This document shows positions 17,348 through 26,168 of a stretch of 64,000 bases of DNA, piece after piece (the first letter of the stretch is position 1; each line of letters begins with the position of its first letter). Where the stretch lies: NCBI GenBank assembly GCA_040219575.1, contig JAVJSD010000097.1, positions 62,001-126,000 on the forward strand. Reading direction: 5' to 3'. The DNA comes from JAVJSD01 sp040219575 (lineage in GTDB: Bacteria; Planctomycetota; Planctomycetia; Pirellulales; Pirellulaceae). The translations under genes and the position numbers were made by a program. The notes under the pieces were generated by a model, which saw only the letters and a program-made list of their open reading frames with translations, was not told the origin of the DNA and ran no database searches.

Positions 17348-17434
17348 CGGAGAGGACAGGATTCGAACCTGCGGACCAGTTACCCGGTCACGGATTTAGC
17401 AAACCCGCGCTTTCGACCACTCAGCCACCTCTCC
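17348..17434 (-). tRNA. tRNA-Ser (anticodon GCU)
   Basis: On the minus strand an 87-base class II tRNA is seen: acceptor stem GGAGAGG pairs with CCTCTCC plus discriminator G; the anticodon loop reads TTGCTAA with stem CGGGT/ATCCG (one G-U pair); a long variable arm (ACCGGGTAACTGGT) marks serine; and the T arm contains GGTTCGAATCC. CCA is not encoded. The 3' end faces the integrase remnant, the usual orientation for island integration at a tRNA 3' end. Confidence 0.93.
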
Positions 17435-17728
17435 GGAGGATGCTTGCGGCGTGTCGCGTCAATCTACTCTATCGGCTCGTCGTCGAAAAGCATCCAGCTG
17501 CAAGACTTGCGGTCGCCGTAATCCGCATCTTCGCCGGGCATCCGGCGCTGCCGACGGGGACGGCGCCGACTCGAACGGCGTCGCCGCTCGCTCCCTTGCC
17601 GACGCGCCCCAGACCGCTAGAATCAGTAGCTTATCATCTCCTCAGGGATCCGGGGGGCTCGCAGCTCCACACGCCTCGGCCGCTAGCGCGGCCACCGCGG
17701 AACCACGCGGCATTTCGAGACTAGCGGC

Positions 17729-18919
17729 ATGGCAATTTTCGACTGGGTCAGCTCCCGCGTCTTCAACGCGGTCCATCGCAACAACCTGGTGTACAACACC
17801 TGCTGGGAGGATCCGCGACTCGATCGCGTGGCCCTCGACCTCGGCCCCGACGATGAGCTGCTGGTGATCACGTCGGCCGGCTGCAACGCTCTCGACTACG
17901 CGCTCACCGGGCTAAAACGCGTGCACGCGGTCGACATGAACCCCCGCCAGAACGCGCTGCTGGAGCTGAAACTGGCCGGCATCCGGCAGCTCGATTTCGA
18001 CGACTTCTTCGCCATGTTCGGCGACGGCTATCTGCCCGGCGCCCGGGATGTCTACCGTCAGAAGCTTCGCGGCGAACTCTCCGACTGGTCGCAGGGTTAC
18101 TGGGACAAGTTCATCAAGTTCTTCGACAACAAGCGGCGATCGTTCTACTTCCGCGGCACCTCGGGCGCCTTCGCCCGCATGGTGAATGGCTACATCAACC
18201 GCGTGGCCCGGGTGCGGCCGGAGATCGACGCGTTGCTGGCGGCCAAGTCGGTCGAGGAGCAGCGCGACATCTACGAGAACGGGCTGCGCGATCGCTTCTG
18301 GTCGCGGTCGATGCGGTTCGCCATGAATCGCGACACGACGCTGTCGATGGTCGGCGTGCCCAAGGCGCAGCGGCGGCAAGTCGAAACGCAGTATGAAGGC
18401 GGGATCGTCAAGTTCGTGCAGGACTGCGTGGAAACCGTCTTCGCCCGTTTGCCGCTCTCAGACAACTACTTCTGGCGCGTGTACATGACCGGCAGCTATA
18501 CGCGGGAGTGCTGCCCGGAGTACCTCAAGCCGGAGAATTTCGAACTGCTCAAGAACGGACTCGCCGACCGAGTGAGCATCCACACCGACTCGGTGCAGGC
18601 CTTCCTGGAAAAGCACGACGGACAGATTTCGCGGTTCGTGTTGCTCGACCACATGGACTGGCTGAGCGACAAGTTTTTCCCGCTGTTGGAGTCGGAGTGG
18701 CAGGCGATCCTCGATCGGGCGGCGCCCGGCACGCGGATCATCTGGCGCAGCGGCGGACTGCGGACCGATTTCCTGAACGACGTTGAAGTCCGCGCCGGCG
18801 GCCAGCCCACGCGCCTGCCCGAACTGCTCACCTATCACGAAGAACTGGCCGAGGAGTTGCACCAGAAAGACCGCGTGCACACCTACGGCAGCTTCTACAT
18901 CGCCGACCTGGCCGCATGA
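17729..18919 (+). CDS. btaA: BtaA: SAM:diacylglycerol 3-amino-3-carboxypropyltransferase
   Basis: This 396-residue protein belongs to the DUF3419/BtaA family. Recognisable text is VYNTCWEDPRLDRVAL near residue 22, the SAM-site strand LLVITSAGCNALDYAL, the acidic strand end VHAVDMNPRQNALLELKL, GYWDKFIKFFDN and FVLLDHMDWL. BtaA transfers the aminocarboxypropyl group of SAM to diacylglycerol to make diacylglyceryl homoserine, the first step of the betaine lipid DGTS. The second enzyme (BtaB-type) is the next gene on the same strand. In other bacteria the pathway replaces phospholipids when phosphate is scarce. No Pho-box-like repeat was identified upstream. The ATG start gives a full-length protein. 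Confidence 0.9.
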   Translation: MAIFDWVSSRVFNAVHRNNLVYNTCWEDPRLDRVALDLGPDDELLVITSAGCNALDYALTGLKRVHAVDMNPRQNALLELKLAGIRQLDFDDFFAMFGDGYLPGARDVYRQKLRGELSDWSQGYWDKFIKFFDNKRRSFYFRGTSGAFARMVNGYINRVARVRPEIDALLAAKSVEEQRDIYENGLRDRFWSRSMRFAMNRDTTLSMVGVPKAQRRQVETQYEGGIVKFVQDCVETVFARLPLSDNYFWRVYMTGSYTRECCPEYLKPENFELLKNGLADRVSIHTDSVQAFLEKHDGQISRFVLLDHMDWLSDKFFPLLESEWQAILDRAAPGTRIIWRSGGLRTDFLNDVEVRAGGQPTRLPELLTYHEELAEELHQKDRVHTYGSFYIADLAA

Positions 18920-18941
18920 CGGCGGAAGGCGAAGTGGGCGG

Positions 18942-19000
18942 AAGGTAAAAGTGAAAAGGTAAAAGAGGAAGGCAGCCGTAGCCGATGCTGCCAGCATCGG
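18942..19000. repeat. Short A-rich repeat and 8-base hairpin between btaA and btaB
   Basis: Positions 18942-18965 hold GGTAAAAGTGAAAAGGTAAAAG, the reverse-strand relative of the CTTTTCA array further on. At 18982-19000, CCGATGCT-GCC-AGCATCGG forms a perfect stem without a U-tract. Together they look like mobile or slippage-prone intergenic DNA rather than a terminator. Confidence 0.6.
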
Positions 19001-19180
19001 TTCTTGGTCGTTGAGGTGCAAAGTTGGTCAACTCGCAGCGCCACAGCAGGGGGCTCGATTGTCGCGCAACGATGACGAGAATGGGATGATCGGATTCGCC
19101 GCCAACCGCCATCAAGCGCTGGGATAACCCCAGCGACTCATCGCTCCCACTCTCCACCGCGCAGCAGCTTCCAACCTTAG

Positions 19181-19216
19181 CTTTTCACTTTTCACTTTTC
19201 ACTTTTCCCTTTTACC
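19181..19216. repeat. Heptamer tandem repeat (CTTTTCA)n next to btaB start
   Basis: Three perfect CTTTTCA units plus degenerate ones run up to the base before the btaB start. There is no ribosome binding site inside it. The unit length and position resemble the short tandemly repeated repetitive sequences known from cyanobacteria. Confidence 0.75.
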
Positions 19217-19969
19217 TTGAAGCGCAGCGCCGCCGTGGGTCTTCTCTCCGATCTCAAAATCCTCTACCACCTGACCATGAAGCCGGTCCGCGGCAAGGAT
19301 CACGCCGCGCGGATGGAGAGCTTCTACGCCGGGCAGGCGGGCGCCTACGACGACTTCCGCAAGCGGCTGCTCAAAGGCCGCGAGGAGTTGTGGAAGGAGC
19401 TCGATGCGCCGGAAGGGGGCGTGTGGGTCGACATGGGCGGCGGCACCGGCTCGAACCTGGAATACTTCGGCGATTCGCTAAGCCGGCTGTCGAAGGTGTA
19501 CGTGGTCGACCTTTCGCCGTCGCTACTGGAGGTCGCCCGGGAGCGGGCCAAGGAGCGAGGCTGGTCGAACGTCGAGGCGATCGAGGCCGACGCCACCACC
19601 TTCCAGCCGCCCGAGGGCGCCGCCGACGTGGTCACCTTCAGCTACTCGCTGACGATGATTCCCGACTGGTTCGCGGCCGTCGAAAACGCGCTTAAGATGC
19701 TCAAGGAAGGGGGGCGGATCGGCGTGGTCGACTTCTACGTCTCGCGGAAGTACCCGGCCGACGGCCTCACACGCCACGGCTGGTTCACCCGCAGTTTCTG
19801 GCCGGTCTGGTTCGCCAGCGACAACGTGTTTCCCAACAAAGATCACGTTCCCTACCTGCACCGGCATTTCGAGCCGTCGCACTTCACCGAAGCCCGGGCC
19901 AGGGTGCCGTATCTCTTCTTCCTCCGCACGCCCTACTACCGGTTTATCGGCCGCAAACGGACTTCCTAG
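19217..19969 (+). CDS. btaB: BtaB-type methyltransferase (betaine lipid synthesis)
   Basis: This 250-residue SAM methyltransferase starts at a TTG; an in-frame GTG (19232) is an equally good start because the conserved text LLSDLKILYHLTMKPVRGKD begins there. Motif I is WVDMGGGTGSNLEYF (about 71-85), the acidic strand end is VYVVDLSPSLLEVAR, and the post-motif DVVTFSYSLTMIPDW and RIGVVDFYVSRK are typical of the BtaB group. It would N-methylate diacylglyceryl homoserine three times to form DGTS, completing the pathway begun by BtaA upstream. The gene order btaA-btaB supports this more than the sequence alone. The 297-base gap between them is filled with repeats, so co-transcription is likely but not certain. 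It converges with the transporter operon, 30 bases away. Confidence 0.82.
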   Translation: MKRSAAVGLLSDLKILYHLTMKPVRGKDHAARMESFYAGQAGAYDDFRKRLLKGREELWKELDAPEGGVWVDMGGGTGSNLEYFGDSLSRLSKVYVVDLSPSLLEVARERAKERGWSNVEAIEADATTFQPPEGAADVVTFSYSLTMIPDWFAAVENALKMLKEGGRIGVVDFYVSRKYPADGLTRHGWFTRSFWPVWFASDNVFPNKDHVPYLHRHFEPSHFTEARARVPYLFFLRTPYYRFIGRKRTS

Positions 19970-19999
19970 ACTCCCTTGCTGGCGCAACGGGCTCGCCGA

Positions 20000-21013
20000 T
20001 CAAGCGGGACGGCGCTCGGCTCGATGTTCTTCGTCGAGGGGGAAGTGGCACCGCACCAAGCGGCCCGGCGCTTGCGGCTTCTCCTCCAGCGGCGGCGGTT
20101 GGTCGATGCACACCTGCTGGCCGATTGGACAGCGGTCGTGAAAGCGGCAGCCCGGCGGCAGCTCGAACAGGCTGGGGACGATGCCGCCGATGGCGGGCAG
20201 CCGCTTGCCTGGCTGCTTCTTGCCGGCCCGGGGAATCGACTCCAACAGGGCCTTGGTGTAGGGGTGCTGCGGCCGGTGGAAGAGATCGTTCACTCCGGCC
20301 TGTTCGACGATCTGTCCGCCGTACATCACCATCACGCGTTCGCAGACCTGGGCCACCACGCCCAGGTCGTGCGTGATGAGCAGGATGGCGGTGCCGGTTT
20401 TCTTCCGCAGATCCTCCATCAGCCGCAGGATCTGCGCCTGGATGGTGACATCGAGCGCGGTGGTCGGTTCGTCGGCGATCAGGATGTCGGGCTCGCAGCA
20501 AAGCGCGATGGCGATCACCACCCGCTGCCGCATGCCGCCGGAAAGCTGGTGCGGGTACTCGCCGACCCGCTGTTCGGGGTTGGGAATGCCCACCAGCCGC
20601 AGCATCTCGACAGCCCGCTCGCGGCGCAGCCGGCCCTTGAGGTCGGTATGGTACTTGAGGGCTTCCTCGATCTGCCAGCCGACGGTGAACACCGGGTTGA
20701 GCGCGGTCATCGGCTCTTGAAAGATCATGCCGATGCGGTTGCCGCGCACTTTGCGCATGACGCGTTCGTGGGCGAAGGCCAGATTTTCGCCGTCGAGCAG
20801 GATCTCGCTCTCTTTGGAGAAGAAGCTCGTATATTCCGGCAACAGCCGCATGATCGACTTGCTGCAGACGGTCTTGCCGCACCCGCTTTCGCCCACCAGC
20901 CCCAAAAACTCGCCCGGCATCAGGTCGAACGAGACCCGATCGACGGCGGTCACGACGCCGTCGTCGGTCTTGAAGCTGGTCGTCAGATTGCGGACGGAAA
21001 GGATCGGTTCCAT
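20000..21013 (-). CDS. Oligopeptide/dipeptide ABC transporter ATPase (DppD/OppD type)
   Basis: The ATPase has 337 residues. Walker A is GESGCGKT (about 41-48), the Q-loop lies in MIFQEPMTALNPVF, the signature is LSGGMRQR, Walker B is ILIADEPTTALD, and the H-loop is LLITHDLGVV. The C-terminal oligopeptide extension has the Cys-rich text GCRFHDRCP plus two further cysteines, which in some homologues binds an iron-sulfur cluster. It energises the two permeases encoded upstream. It is the last gene of the minus-strand transporter operon, and no second ATPase (OppF/DppF type) is present after it; it may work as a homodimer or with a partner elsewhere. Confidence 0.92.
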   Translation of the reverse strand: MEPILSVRNLTTSFKTDDGVVTAVDRVSFDLMPGEFLGLVGESGCGKTVCSKSIMRLLPEYTSFFSKESEILLDGENLAFAHERVMRKVRGNRIGMIFQEPMTALNPVFTVGWQIEEALKYHTDLKGRLRRERAVEMLRLVGIPNPEQRVGEYPHQLSGGMRQRVVIAIALCCEPDILIADEPTTALDVTIQAQILRLMEDLRKKTGTAILLITHDLGVVAQVCERVMVMYGGQIVEQAGVNDLFHRPQHPYTKALLESIPRAGKKQPGKRLPAIGGIVPSLFELPPGCRFHDRCPIGQQVCIDQPPPLEEKPQAPGRLVRCHFPLDEEHRAERRPA

Positions 21014-21068
21014 GGTGCGTCGTTATGCATTCACCCAAGCCGACGTCTTCGCCGTCGTGGTGCGGAGA

Positions 21069-22265
21069 TTAAACATGTTTCGGATCGAACACATCCTGCA
21101 GTGCATCGGAAAGGATGTTGAACGCCAGCACCAGTCCGAACATGAAAATGGTGGCCGCGGCGATCTGGGAGAAAAAGCCGTTCACAACTTCCGACCCGGA
21201 CTGCGCGATCATGATTCCCCAACTCGGCCCTTTCTTCACTCCAAGGCCCAGGAATGTCAGGATGACTTCGGCCTTGATTGCGGCAATGAAGTTGAGGGAG
21301 AAGCCGACGAGCATCAGATGGGTCGTGTTCGGAAGCACATGCCGAACCATCGTGTGCAACTGGCTGAAGCCCATCGAGCGAGCCGCCTGTACGTATTCGA
21401 GTTGCTTGATTTTCAAGGTCTCGCCGCGGATCGTGCGGCAGGGACCGATCCAGAACGTTGCGCAGAAGGCGACGTAGACGGGAAACAGCGTGCCATCGAA
21501 AACCGTTCCGATGAACATGTACGCGATCAACACCAGCAACACGAGATAAGGGATCGACGAGAAAGTCGTGTACAGCCAGGTTACGCCGCCGTCGACCCAA
21601 CTGCCGAAGTAGCCCGCCGCGCCGCCCAGCAAACCGCCGATCACCACGGACAGTACGGCCGTAACAAGACCGATCTGCACGGCTACCATGATCGAGTAGG
21701 TCGCCCGCAGGGCGATCGAACGTCCCTGGCGATCGGTGCCCAGGGAGAGTTCGATGAAACGCTGCACCGCCCCCAATCCCTCCGGGAGGGGAAACAACTG
21801 CGCGACCAGTTCCTCCAGTTCTACAAGCTTTGTCGCCGCTTCGGGCGCGTCGTTCAAATCCGCGTACCCGGCCAGCGACTGATCAAGTCGGCGCGCCTGC
21901 TCATGCGTCTCCCGAAGTTCGGGAAGCGGCAACGAGGCGACGTCGACGGCGCCGAATTGAACGTCGCCGAGCGCGGCCTTTGCGTCCGTTTGATCGAGCG
22001 CCTTCTTCAACTCATCCAGCCAGAACTGACAGTCTTCAAGCCGCTTCTCCGGCGGTTGCGGTTGAAACAGAGCGGGAATGCTACCCGCCGAAACGCGGGC
22101 CTCGGTGTCGTCGAGCGTGATCATGCCGCCGAACACCAGCAGGGCCGTCAGCAGATACGTCACGACGATCATCAAGGCCACAACCGCCAGCCGATTGCGC
22201 AGGAATCGCCGCACGGTGCGGGAGCGATACCAGGGACGCCGGACGGTTGAGGTGGGAGGATTCAT
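21069..22265 (-). CDS. ABC transporter permease (DppC/OppC type) with a long periplasmic insert
   Basis: This 398-residue permease has one membrane helix at about 27-48 and five at about 205-390. The EAA-type loop is seen as EYVQAARSMGFSQLHTMVRHVLPN. The family text FIELSLGTDRQGRSI precedes TM2, as in OppC (normally GTDxxGRD). Between TM1 and this text are about 135 residues (about 50-185), mostly helical and acidic, where relatives have about 50. The insert contains runs such as DELKKALDQTDAKAALGD. The start overlaps the upstream permease stop by four bases (ATGA), implying coupling. Confidence 0.9.
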   Translation of the reverse strand: MNPPTSTVRRPWYRSRTVRRFLRNRLAVVALMIVVTYLLTALLVFGGMITLDDTEARVSAGSIPALFQPQPPEKRLEDCQFWLDELKKALDQTDAKAALGDVQFGAVDVASLPLPELRETHEQARRLDQSLAGYADLNDAPEAATKLVELEELVAQLFPLPEGLGAVQRFIELSLGTDRQGRSIALRATYSIMVAVQIGLVTAVLSVVIGGLLGGAAGYFGSWVDGGVTWLYTTFSSIPYLVLLVLIAYMFIGTVFDGTLFPVYVAFCATFWIGPCRTIRGETLKIKQLEYVQAARSMGFSQLHTMVRHVLPNTTHLMLVGFSLNFIAAIKAEVILTFLGLGVKKGPSWGIMIAQSGSEVVNGFFSQIAAATIFMFGLVLAFNILSDALQDVFDPKHV

Positions 22266-23230
22266 GCGAGGCGAATGCGCGGGTCGACCAGCGCGTAGAG
22301 CACATCCGTAAGGATATTGGTGAGGATGTAGAGGGCGGCGAACACGGCGGTAAACGCCTGGACGACCGGGAAGTCCTTGGCGTTGACGGCCGAGATCAAG
22401 GTTTGCCCCATGCCGGGAATGCCGAAGTAGGTCTCCAGAAGAATCGATCCTGTGATTAAGAACGGCAGCGTAATCGCCACGCGGGTGATGATCGGGATCA
22501 TGGCGTTCTTGAGCATGTGAACGAACATCACCTTCGGCTTGCTCGCGCCCTTAGCCTGAGCGGTGATCATATAGTCGCGGCCGGTCTCCTCGACCATCAC
22601 AGCCCGATAGTAGCGCGTGTCGTAGCCCATCGATACGACGACGCTGATGACGACCGGGAGCAAGCAGTAGTACGCCCAGTCGACGGGTAGGTTTAACTGG
22701 CTCCAACCGTCGTAACCGTGGATCGAAAACACCTCGCGATTGAAATACCTATTGGGAACGTATGCCCCGAAGTACTGCCCCAGAATGATGTACACCAGGA
22801 AGCTGATGCTCATGCCGAGCACGGCGATGAAAACGAGCGTACGGTCGAGGCCTTGTCCCCGGAAATACGCCGAAACCAAGCCGACGACAACCGAAACGGC
22901 CGTAGAGAGAATCAAAGCCGGGATCGTGATCGAGAGGCTGGGGCCGATCGCCCGCCGCAATCGCTCCCCCACCGAGAGGCCAGGCTGGTCCCACGATTCC
23001 GTTGAGAAATCAAAAGTGATCACTCCTTTGACAAAGATCGCGTACTGGAGCCAGAACGGCTTGTCGAGGCCGGCTTTCTCTTGGAACGCCTTGTACTCCT
23101 CTTCGCTGGCGTTCTTTCCCAAGAATCCATAGATGGGGTCGTTCACTCGCAACGCGCCCATCACGAAGAGCAAGATGCCGAGAAAAACCGGCACGTTGTA
23201 CAGGAGGCGGCGGATTGAATAGGCCCACAT
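22262..23230 (-). CDS. ABC transporter permease (DppB/OppB type)
   Basis: This 322-residue inner-membrane permease has six predicted helices. The N-terminus MWAYSIRRLLYNVPVFLGI is typical of the family, and the EAA loop is DYMITAQAKGASKPKVMFVHML, followed by GSILLETYFGIPGMG. It forms the translocation channel with the DppC-type protein whose gene overlaps it. The gene lies 67 bases after the solute-binding protein gene on the same strand. Confidence 0.93.
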   Translation of the reverse strand: MWAYSIRRLLYNVPVFLGILLFVMGALRVNDPIYGFLGKNASEEEYKAFQEKAGLDKPFWLQYAIFVKGVITFDFSTESWDQPGLSVGERLRRAIGPSLSITIPALILSTAVSVVVGLVSAYFRGQGLDRTLVFIAVLGMSISFLVYIILGQYFGAYVPNRYFNREVFSIHGYDGWSQLNLPVDWAYYCLLPVVISVVVSMGYDTRYYRAVMVEETGRDYMITAQAKGASKPKVMFVHMLKNAMIPIITRVAITLPFLITGSILLETYFGIPGMGQTLISAVNAKDFPVVQAFTAVFAALYILTNILTDVLYALVDPRIRLA

Positions 23231-23297
23231 GACGGCGGAGGCTCTGGCAGGATGTAGGGAGAGTGGATAAAGGGCGAGTCGGGGAGAGAGCGCCTCG

Positions 23298-25115
23298 TCA
23301 AGATTTTTGACGGGCGTCGTCGTCCACGTCGAGGTACTTGAACCAGTTGAAGAAGTCTTCGCTGGGCTTGAAGTTCTTCAAACGGGGGTTCCACAAGTAG
23401 TAGCGTGTGCGGGCCATCGAACCGGCGAAGGCGGCGTCTTGATACACCATGTCGCGCATTTTCTCGTAGATGGCCGTCCGCTCGGGCGAGGGCTCCATTA
23501 CACGAGCCTTCTCGTAAAGCTTGTCGTACTCTTTGCGTTTGTAGTTGTAGTGGTTTGAGCCGGGCGATTCGTTCGGACCGTAAAATAACGCCAAGTTGTT
23601 TTCTGCGTCCGGATAGTCGCTCCCCCAGGCGAAGGCGAACATGGGCGCCTTCTTATTGTCCACGCTGGCGATCAACGTGGAGAAGTCGACGAGATGCGGC
23701 TTGAGTTCAACGTTAATCTTGCCGAGTTGGCGTGCCAGCATCTCAACCTGCTCCTGGTTGTTCCCGCCGCGCGAGGTGTAGAACTCGATCGGCGGCAGCC
23801 CTTTTCCTTCCGGATAGCCGGCCTCCGCCAGTAACTGGCGCGCCAACTGCAGATTCGGCCCTCGATAACTGTTCGGAGCGACGCCGCCTTTGGGGTAACC
23901 ATCGAGGTCCGGCGGAATCATGCCGTCGTAGACGATGTTGATTCCGTTGTAAAACGCATCATTCTGCTCCTCCCAGTCCATCGCGGCGCAAATGGCCTTC
24001 CGAAGCGCCACCTTCTCAGGCGTATAGCCGCCTAGCAGTTCATCCTCCATGTTGAAGCCTCGGAAGATAAAATCGAGAAGCGGCACTTTCGCAGACCTCA
24101 CCCCCTGTCGTCGATATTCGGCCTTCAGCGTTTTGGTGCGTTTGTTGAACGCGGTGGGAATGTACTCCGCCGGGACCGTAATGTAGTCGACGCTGCCGCT
24201 GCGAAATTCCAGCCAGCGAGGCTGGTCTTCGACGTAGAAGCCGATCTCGACGCGATCGACGATCGGCAGTCGCTTGCCGGCCGCCCTGGTCAAGCCCTCC
24301 GCCACGTCTTCCGGCATGTGTTCTTCCGGATAGTAGCTCGTGTGATAGTTGGGATTCGCGTTAAGCACCATGCTCAGGCCGGGCTGCCAGTCTTCCTCTT
24401 CCGAGAGCAGAAACGGACCGGTGCCGACTGGATGCCGACCGAATCGATCGCCGTACATCTCCACCGCCTCGCGCGGAACGATGGCTAGCTGGTACATCGC
24501 CAACTTGTAGATAAACGTGGGCACCGACTCATTCAGTTCCAACTCAAATTCTCGGTTGTTGATGATCCGCATGCCCTCGACCGGCGCGTCGTAGTCGAAC
24601 GCGCCGTCAAGGTCCGCCGCGGCGTTCTGTTCCTTTCGGTATTCGTCGAAGCCCTTGATGGTGTTTTCGACAAGCCACCAGCTCTTGGGCAGGTTGCGGC
24701 TGTCGGCCATTCGCTTCCAGGAGTAGAAAACGTCGTGCGAATTCAGCTCTCGCCCCTTGCCATCGGGAAAACAGGGATCGTCGTGAAAGCGGACTCCCGG
24801 TTTCAACTTGAAGCGAAAGATCCTGCCCTCCTCGAGGACTTCCGGCATCTCGGCCAACAGCAGCGGCTCGAGGGTTGGGGGCGTGATCAAGTACTTGTAC
24901 TGCAACAGCGGTTCATAAATATTGCAGCCGCAGTGGTGGTCGTACACGCTCGAGCTGCGGACTGGGTCGAGCGACTTGGGGCCGTCGGTCTGCATCGGCG
25001 CGCGGAGCACCTTCAGCTCGCTCTCGCCCTCGGAGGCAGTTCCGAACGAACAACCAGCCAACAGCGGCAAATGTGCGCAAAGCAGGACGCCGGCGATCAG
25101 TCGGCGATAGAACAC
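23298..25115 (-). CDS. Oligopeptide-type solute-binding lipoprotein (SBP family 5)
   Basis: This 605-residue lipoprotein has a signal peptide ending in the lipobox LLAGC (Cys22). The body matches family 5 binding proteins of peptide/nickel transporters: ARTRYYLWNP and GSDYPDAENNLALFYGP are typical regions near the C-terminus, and the central RKAICAAMDWEEQNDAFYNG is the family 'ALR.AI..AID' region. It would be anchored to the outer face of the inner membrane and deliver peptides (or another small solute) to the permeases downstream. It is the first transporter gene and follows purU by 45 bases. Confidence 0.9.
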   Translation of the reverse strand: MFYRRLIAGVLLCAHLPLLAGCSFGTASEGESELKVLRAPMQTDGPKSLDPVRSSSVYDHHCGCNIYEPLLQYKYLITPPTLEPLLLAEMPEVLEEGRIFRFKLKPGVRFHDDPCFPDGKGRELNSHDVFYSWKRMADSRNLPKSWWLVENTIKGFDEYRKEQNAAADLDGAFDYDAPVEGMRIINNREFELELNESVPTFIYKLAMYQLAIVPREAVEMYGDRFGRHPVGTGPFLLSEEEDWQPGLSMVLNANPNYHTSYYPEEHMPEDVAEGLTRAAGKRLPIVDRVEIGFYVEDQPRWLEFRSGSVDYITVPAEYIPTAFNKRTKTLKAEYRRQGVRSAKVPLLDFIFRGFNMEDELLGGYTPEKVALRKAICAAMDWEEQNDAFYNGINIVYDGMIPPDLDGYPKGGVAPNSYRGPNLQLARQLLAEAGYPEGKGLPPIEFYTSRGGNNQEQVEMLARQLGKINVELKPHLVDFSTLIASVDNKKAPMFAFAWGSDYPDAENNLALFYGPNESPGSNHYNYKRKEYDKLYEKARVMEPSPERTAIYEKMRDMVYQDAAFAGSMARTRYYLWNPRLKNFKPSEDFFNWFKYLDVDDDARQKS

Positions 25116-25160
25116 TTGGAGAGCCTCGGCGAAAGGGAAACGTTGGGTACGTCTCCCAGT

Positions 25161-26015
25161 CTAACCCCGCGCCACGACCCGGTGAAAGTGGAGTTGCACT
25201 TCGCGGTTGACCACGCGGCGGACGCCCTCGACCAGACAGCGCGGCTCGTTGTCCTGCTGGCCGCGGCGGAGGATGTCGTCGAGCTTCACTCCCGGCGGGA
25301 CCGTGAACGTCTCCTGGTTGATGATCTGGTTGCCCGCGTCCAATTCCGGCACGATGAAGTGGCAGGTGGCGCCGAAGGTGAGCATGCGGCTGGCGTAGGC
25401 CTCGTGGTAGGGCTTCATGCCCGGGAAGCCGGGCAGCAGGCCGTGGTGCAGGTTGATGATCCGCCCGCCGGCGTACTTCCAGCAACTGGCCGCCGGCAGC
25501 ACGCGCATGTAGCGGGCCAGAATGACATAGTCGACATCGTACTCGTCGAGCAGTTCGACCATCCGCTCGTCGTCGCTGCGGCCCTCGGCGTCGCCGATCA
25601 TGTGCCAGTCGATGCCGAACTGCTCGGCGATGCCGCGGCAGGCGTTGCGGTTGCCGACCATCACCGCCGCCTCGGCCTTGATCTGGCCGTCGCGAATCGC
25701 CCGTAACAGCGCCAGCGCCGGCTCGGGCCGGTAGGTGGCGCAGATCGCCAGCCGCGGCCGATTGGCTCGCTCCTCGGGCGACCAGACGCGGACCGAAAGA
25801 TTCTTCAGCCGACCGATCTCGTGGAGAGCCTTCTTGGCCAGCGGCACGCGGTCGGCATCGAGTTCGATGCGCAGCAGCATCGCGAACAGCGCCTCCTCGT
25901 CGTGATCGTACATCTGGATCTCGGCGATGTTGGCGCCCTCGCCGGTCACATAGTGGATGATCGGGTCGGCCAGTCCGGCGTTGTCGGGGCCGACGGCGGT
26001 GATGACGACTTGCAT
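25161..26015 (-). CDS. purU: Formyltetrahydrofolate deformylase
   Basis: This 284-residue enzyme releases formate from 10-formyl-THF for purine synthesis and one-carbon balance. Residues 1-80 form an ACT domain (VITAVGPDNAGLADPIIHYV). Residues 90-284 form the formyltransferase fold with the catalytic triad region: Asn and His in GRIINLHHGLLPGFPGMKPY and the Asp in FIVPELDAGNQI. The length matches PurU (about 280-290). A 109-base tandem repeat ends 9 bases before the start codon, and no good ribosome binding site is seen. The transporter genes follow closely on the same strand, but a functional link is not evident. Confidence 0.93.
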   Translation of the reverse strand: MQVVITAVGPDNAGLADPIIHYVTGEGANIAEIQMYDHDEEALFAMLLRIELDADRVPLAKKALHEIGRLKNLSVRVWSPEERANRPRLAICATYRPEPALALLRAIRDGQIKAEAAVMVGNRNACRGIAEQFGIDWHMIGDAEGRSDDERMVELLDEYDVDYVILARYMRVLPAASCWKYAGGRIINLHHGLLPGFPGMKPYHEAYASRMLTFGATCHFIVPELDAGNQIINQETFTVPPGVKLDDILRRGQQDNEPRCLVEGVRRVVNREVQLHFHRVVARG

Positions 26016-26024
26016 GCGCTGCGC

Positions 26025-26133
26025 GGTAGGTGAGGTGGTGAGGTGGTGAGTGGTGAGTGGTGAGTGGTGAGTGGTGAGGGGTGAGTAGGTGAGTAGGTGA
26101 GTAGGTGAGTAGGTGAGTAGGTGAGTAGGTGAT
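26025..26133. repeat. Tandem GTGAGTG heptamers and GTGAGTAG octamers upstream of purU
   Basis: About 109 bases consist of (GGTGA)-type variants, then GTGAGTG heptamers, then six or so GTGAGTAG octamers. It lies in the 153-base gap between the amidotransferase stop and the purU start, both on the minus strand. Related units recur at 27524, 29122 and 29191. Confidence 0.9.
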
Positions 26134-26168
26134 GAAACGCGGTGGCGGTCGGCCGCCCACTTGAAAGT

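Noticed and set aside
18982..19000. Terminator after btaA
   Set aside because: The stem is only 8 bases, no U-tract follows, and the motif looks like an intergenic repeat.
26025..26133. Possible CRISPR or microRNA-like array
   Set aside because: Units of 7-8 bases without spacers are simple tandem repeats.
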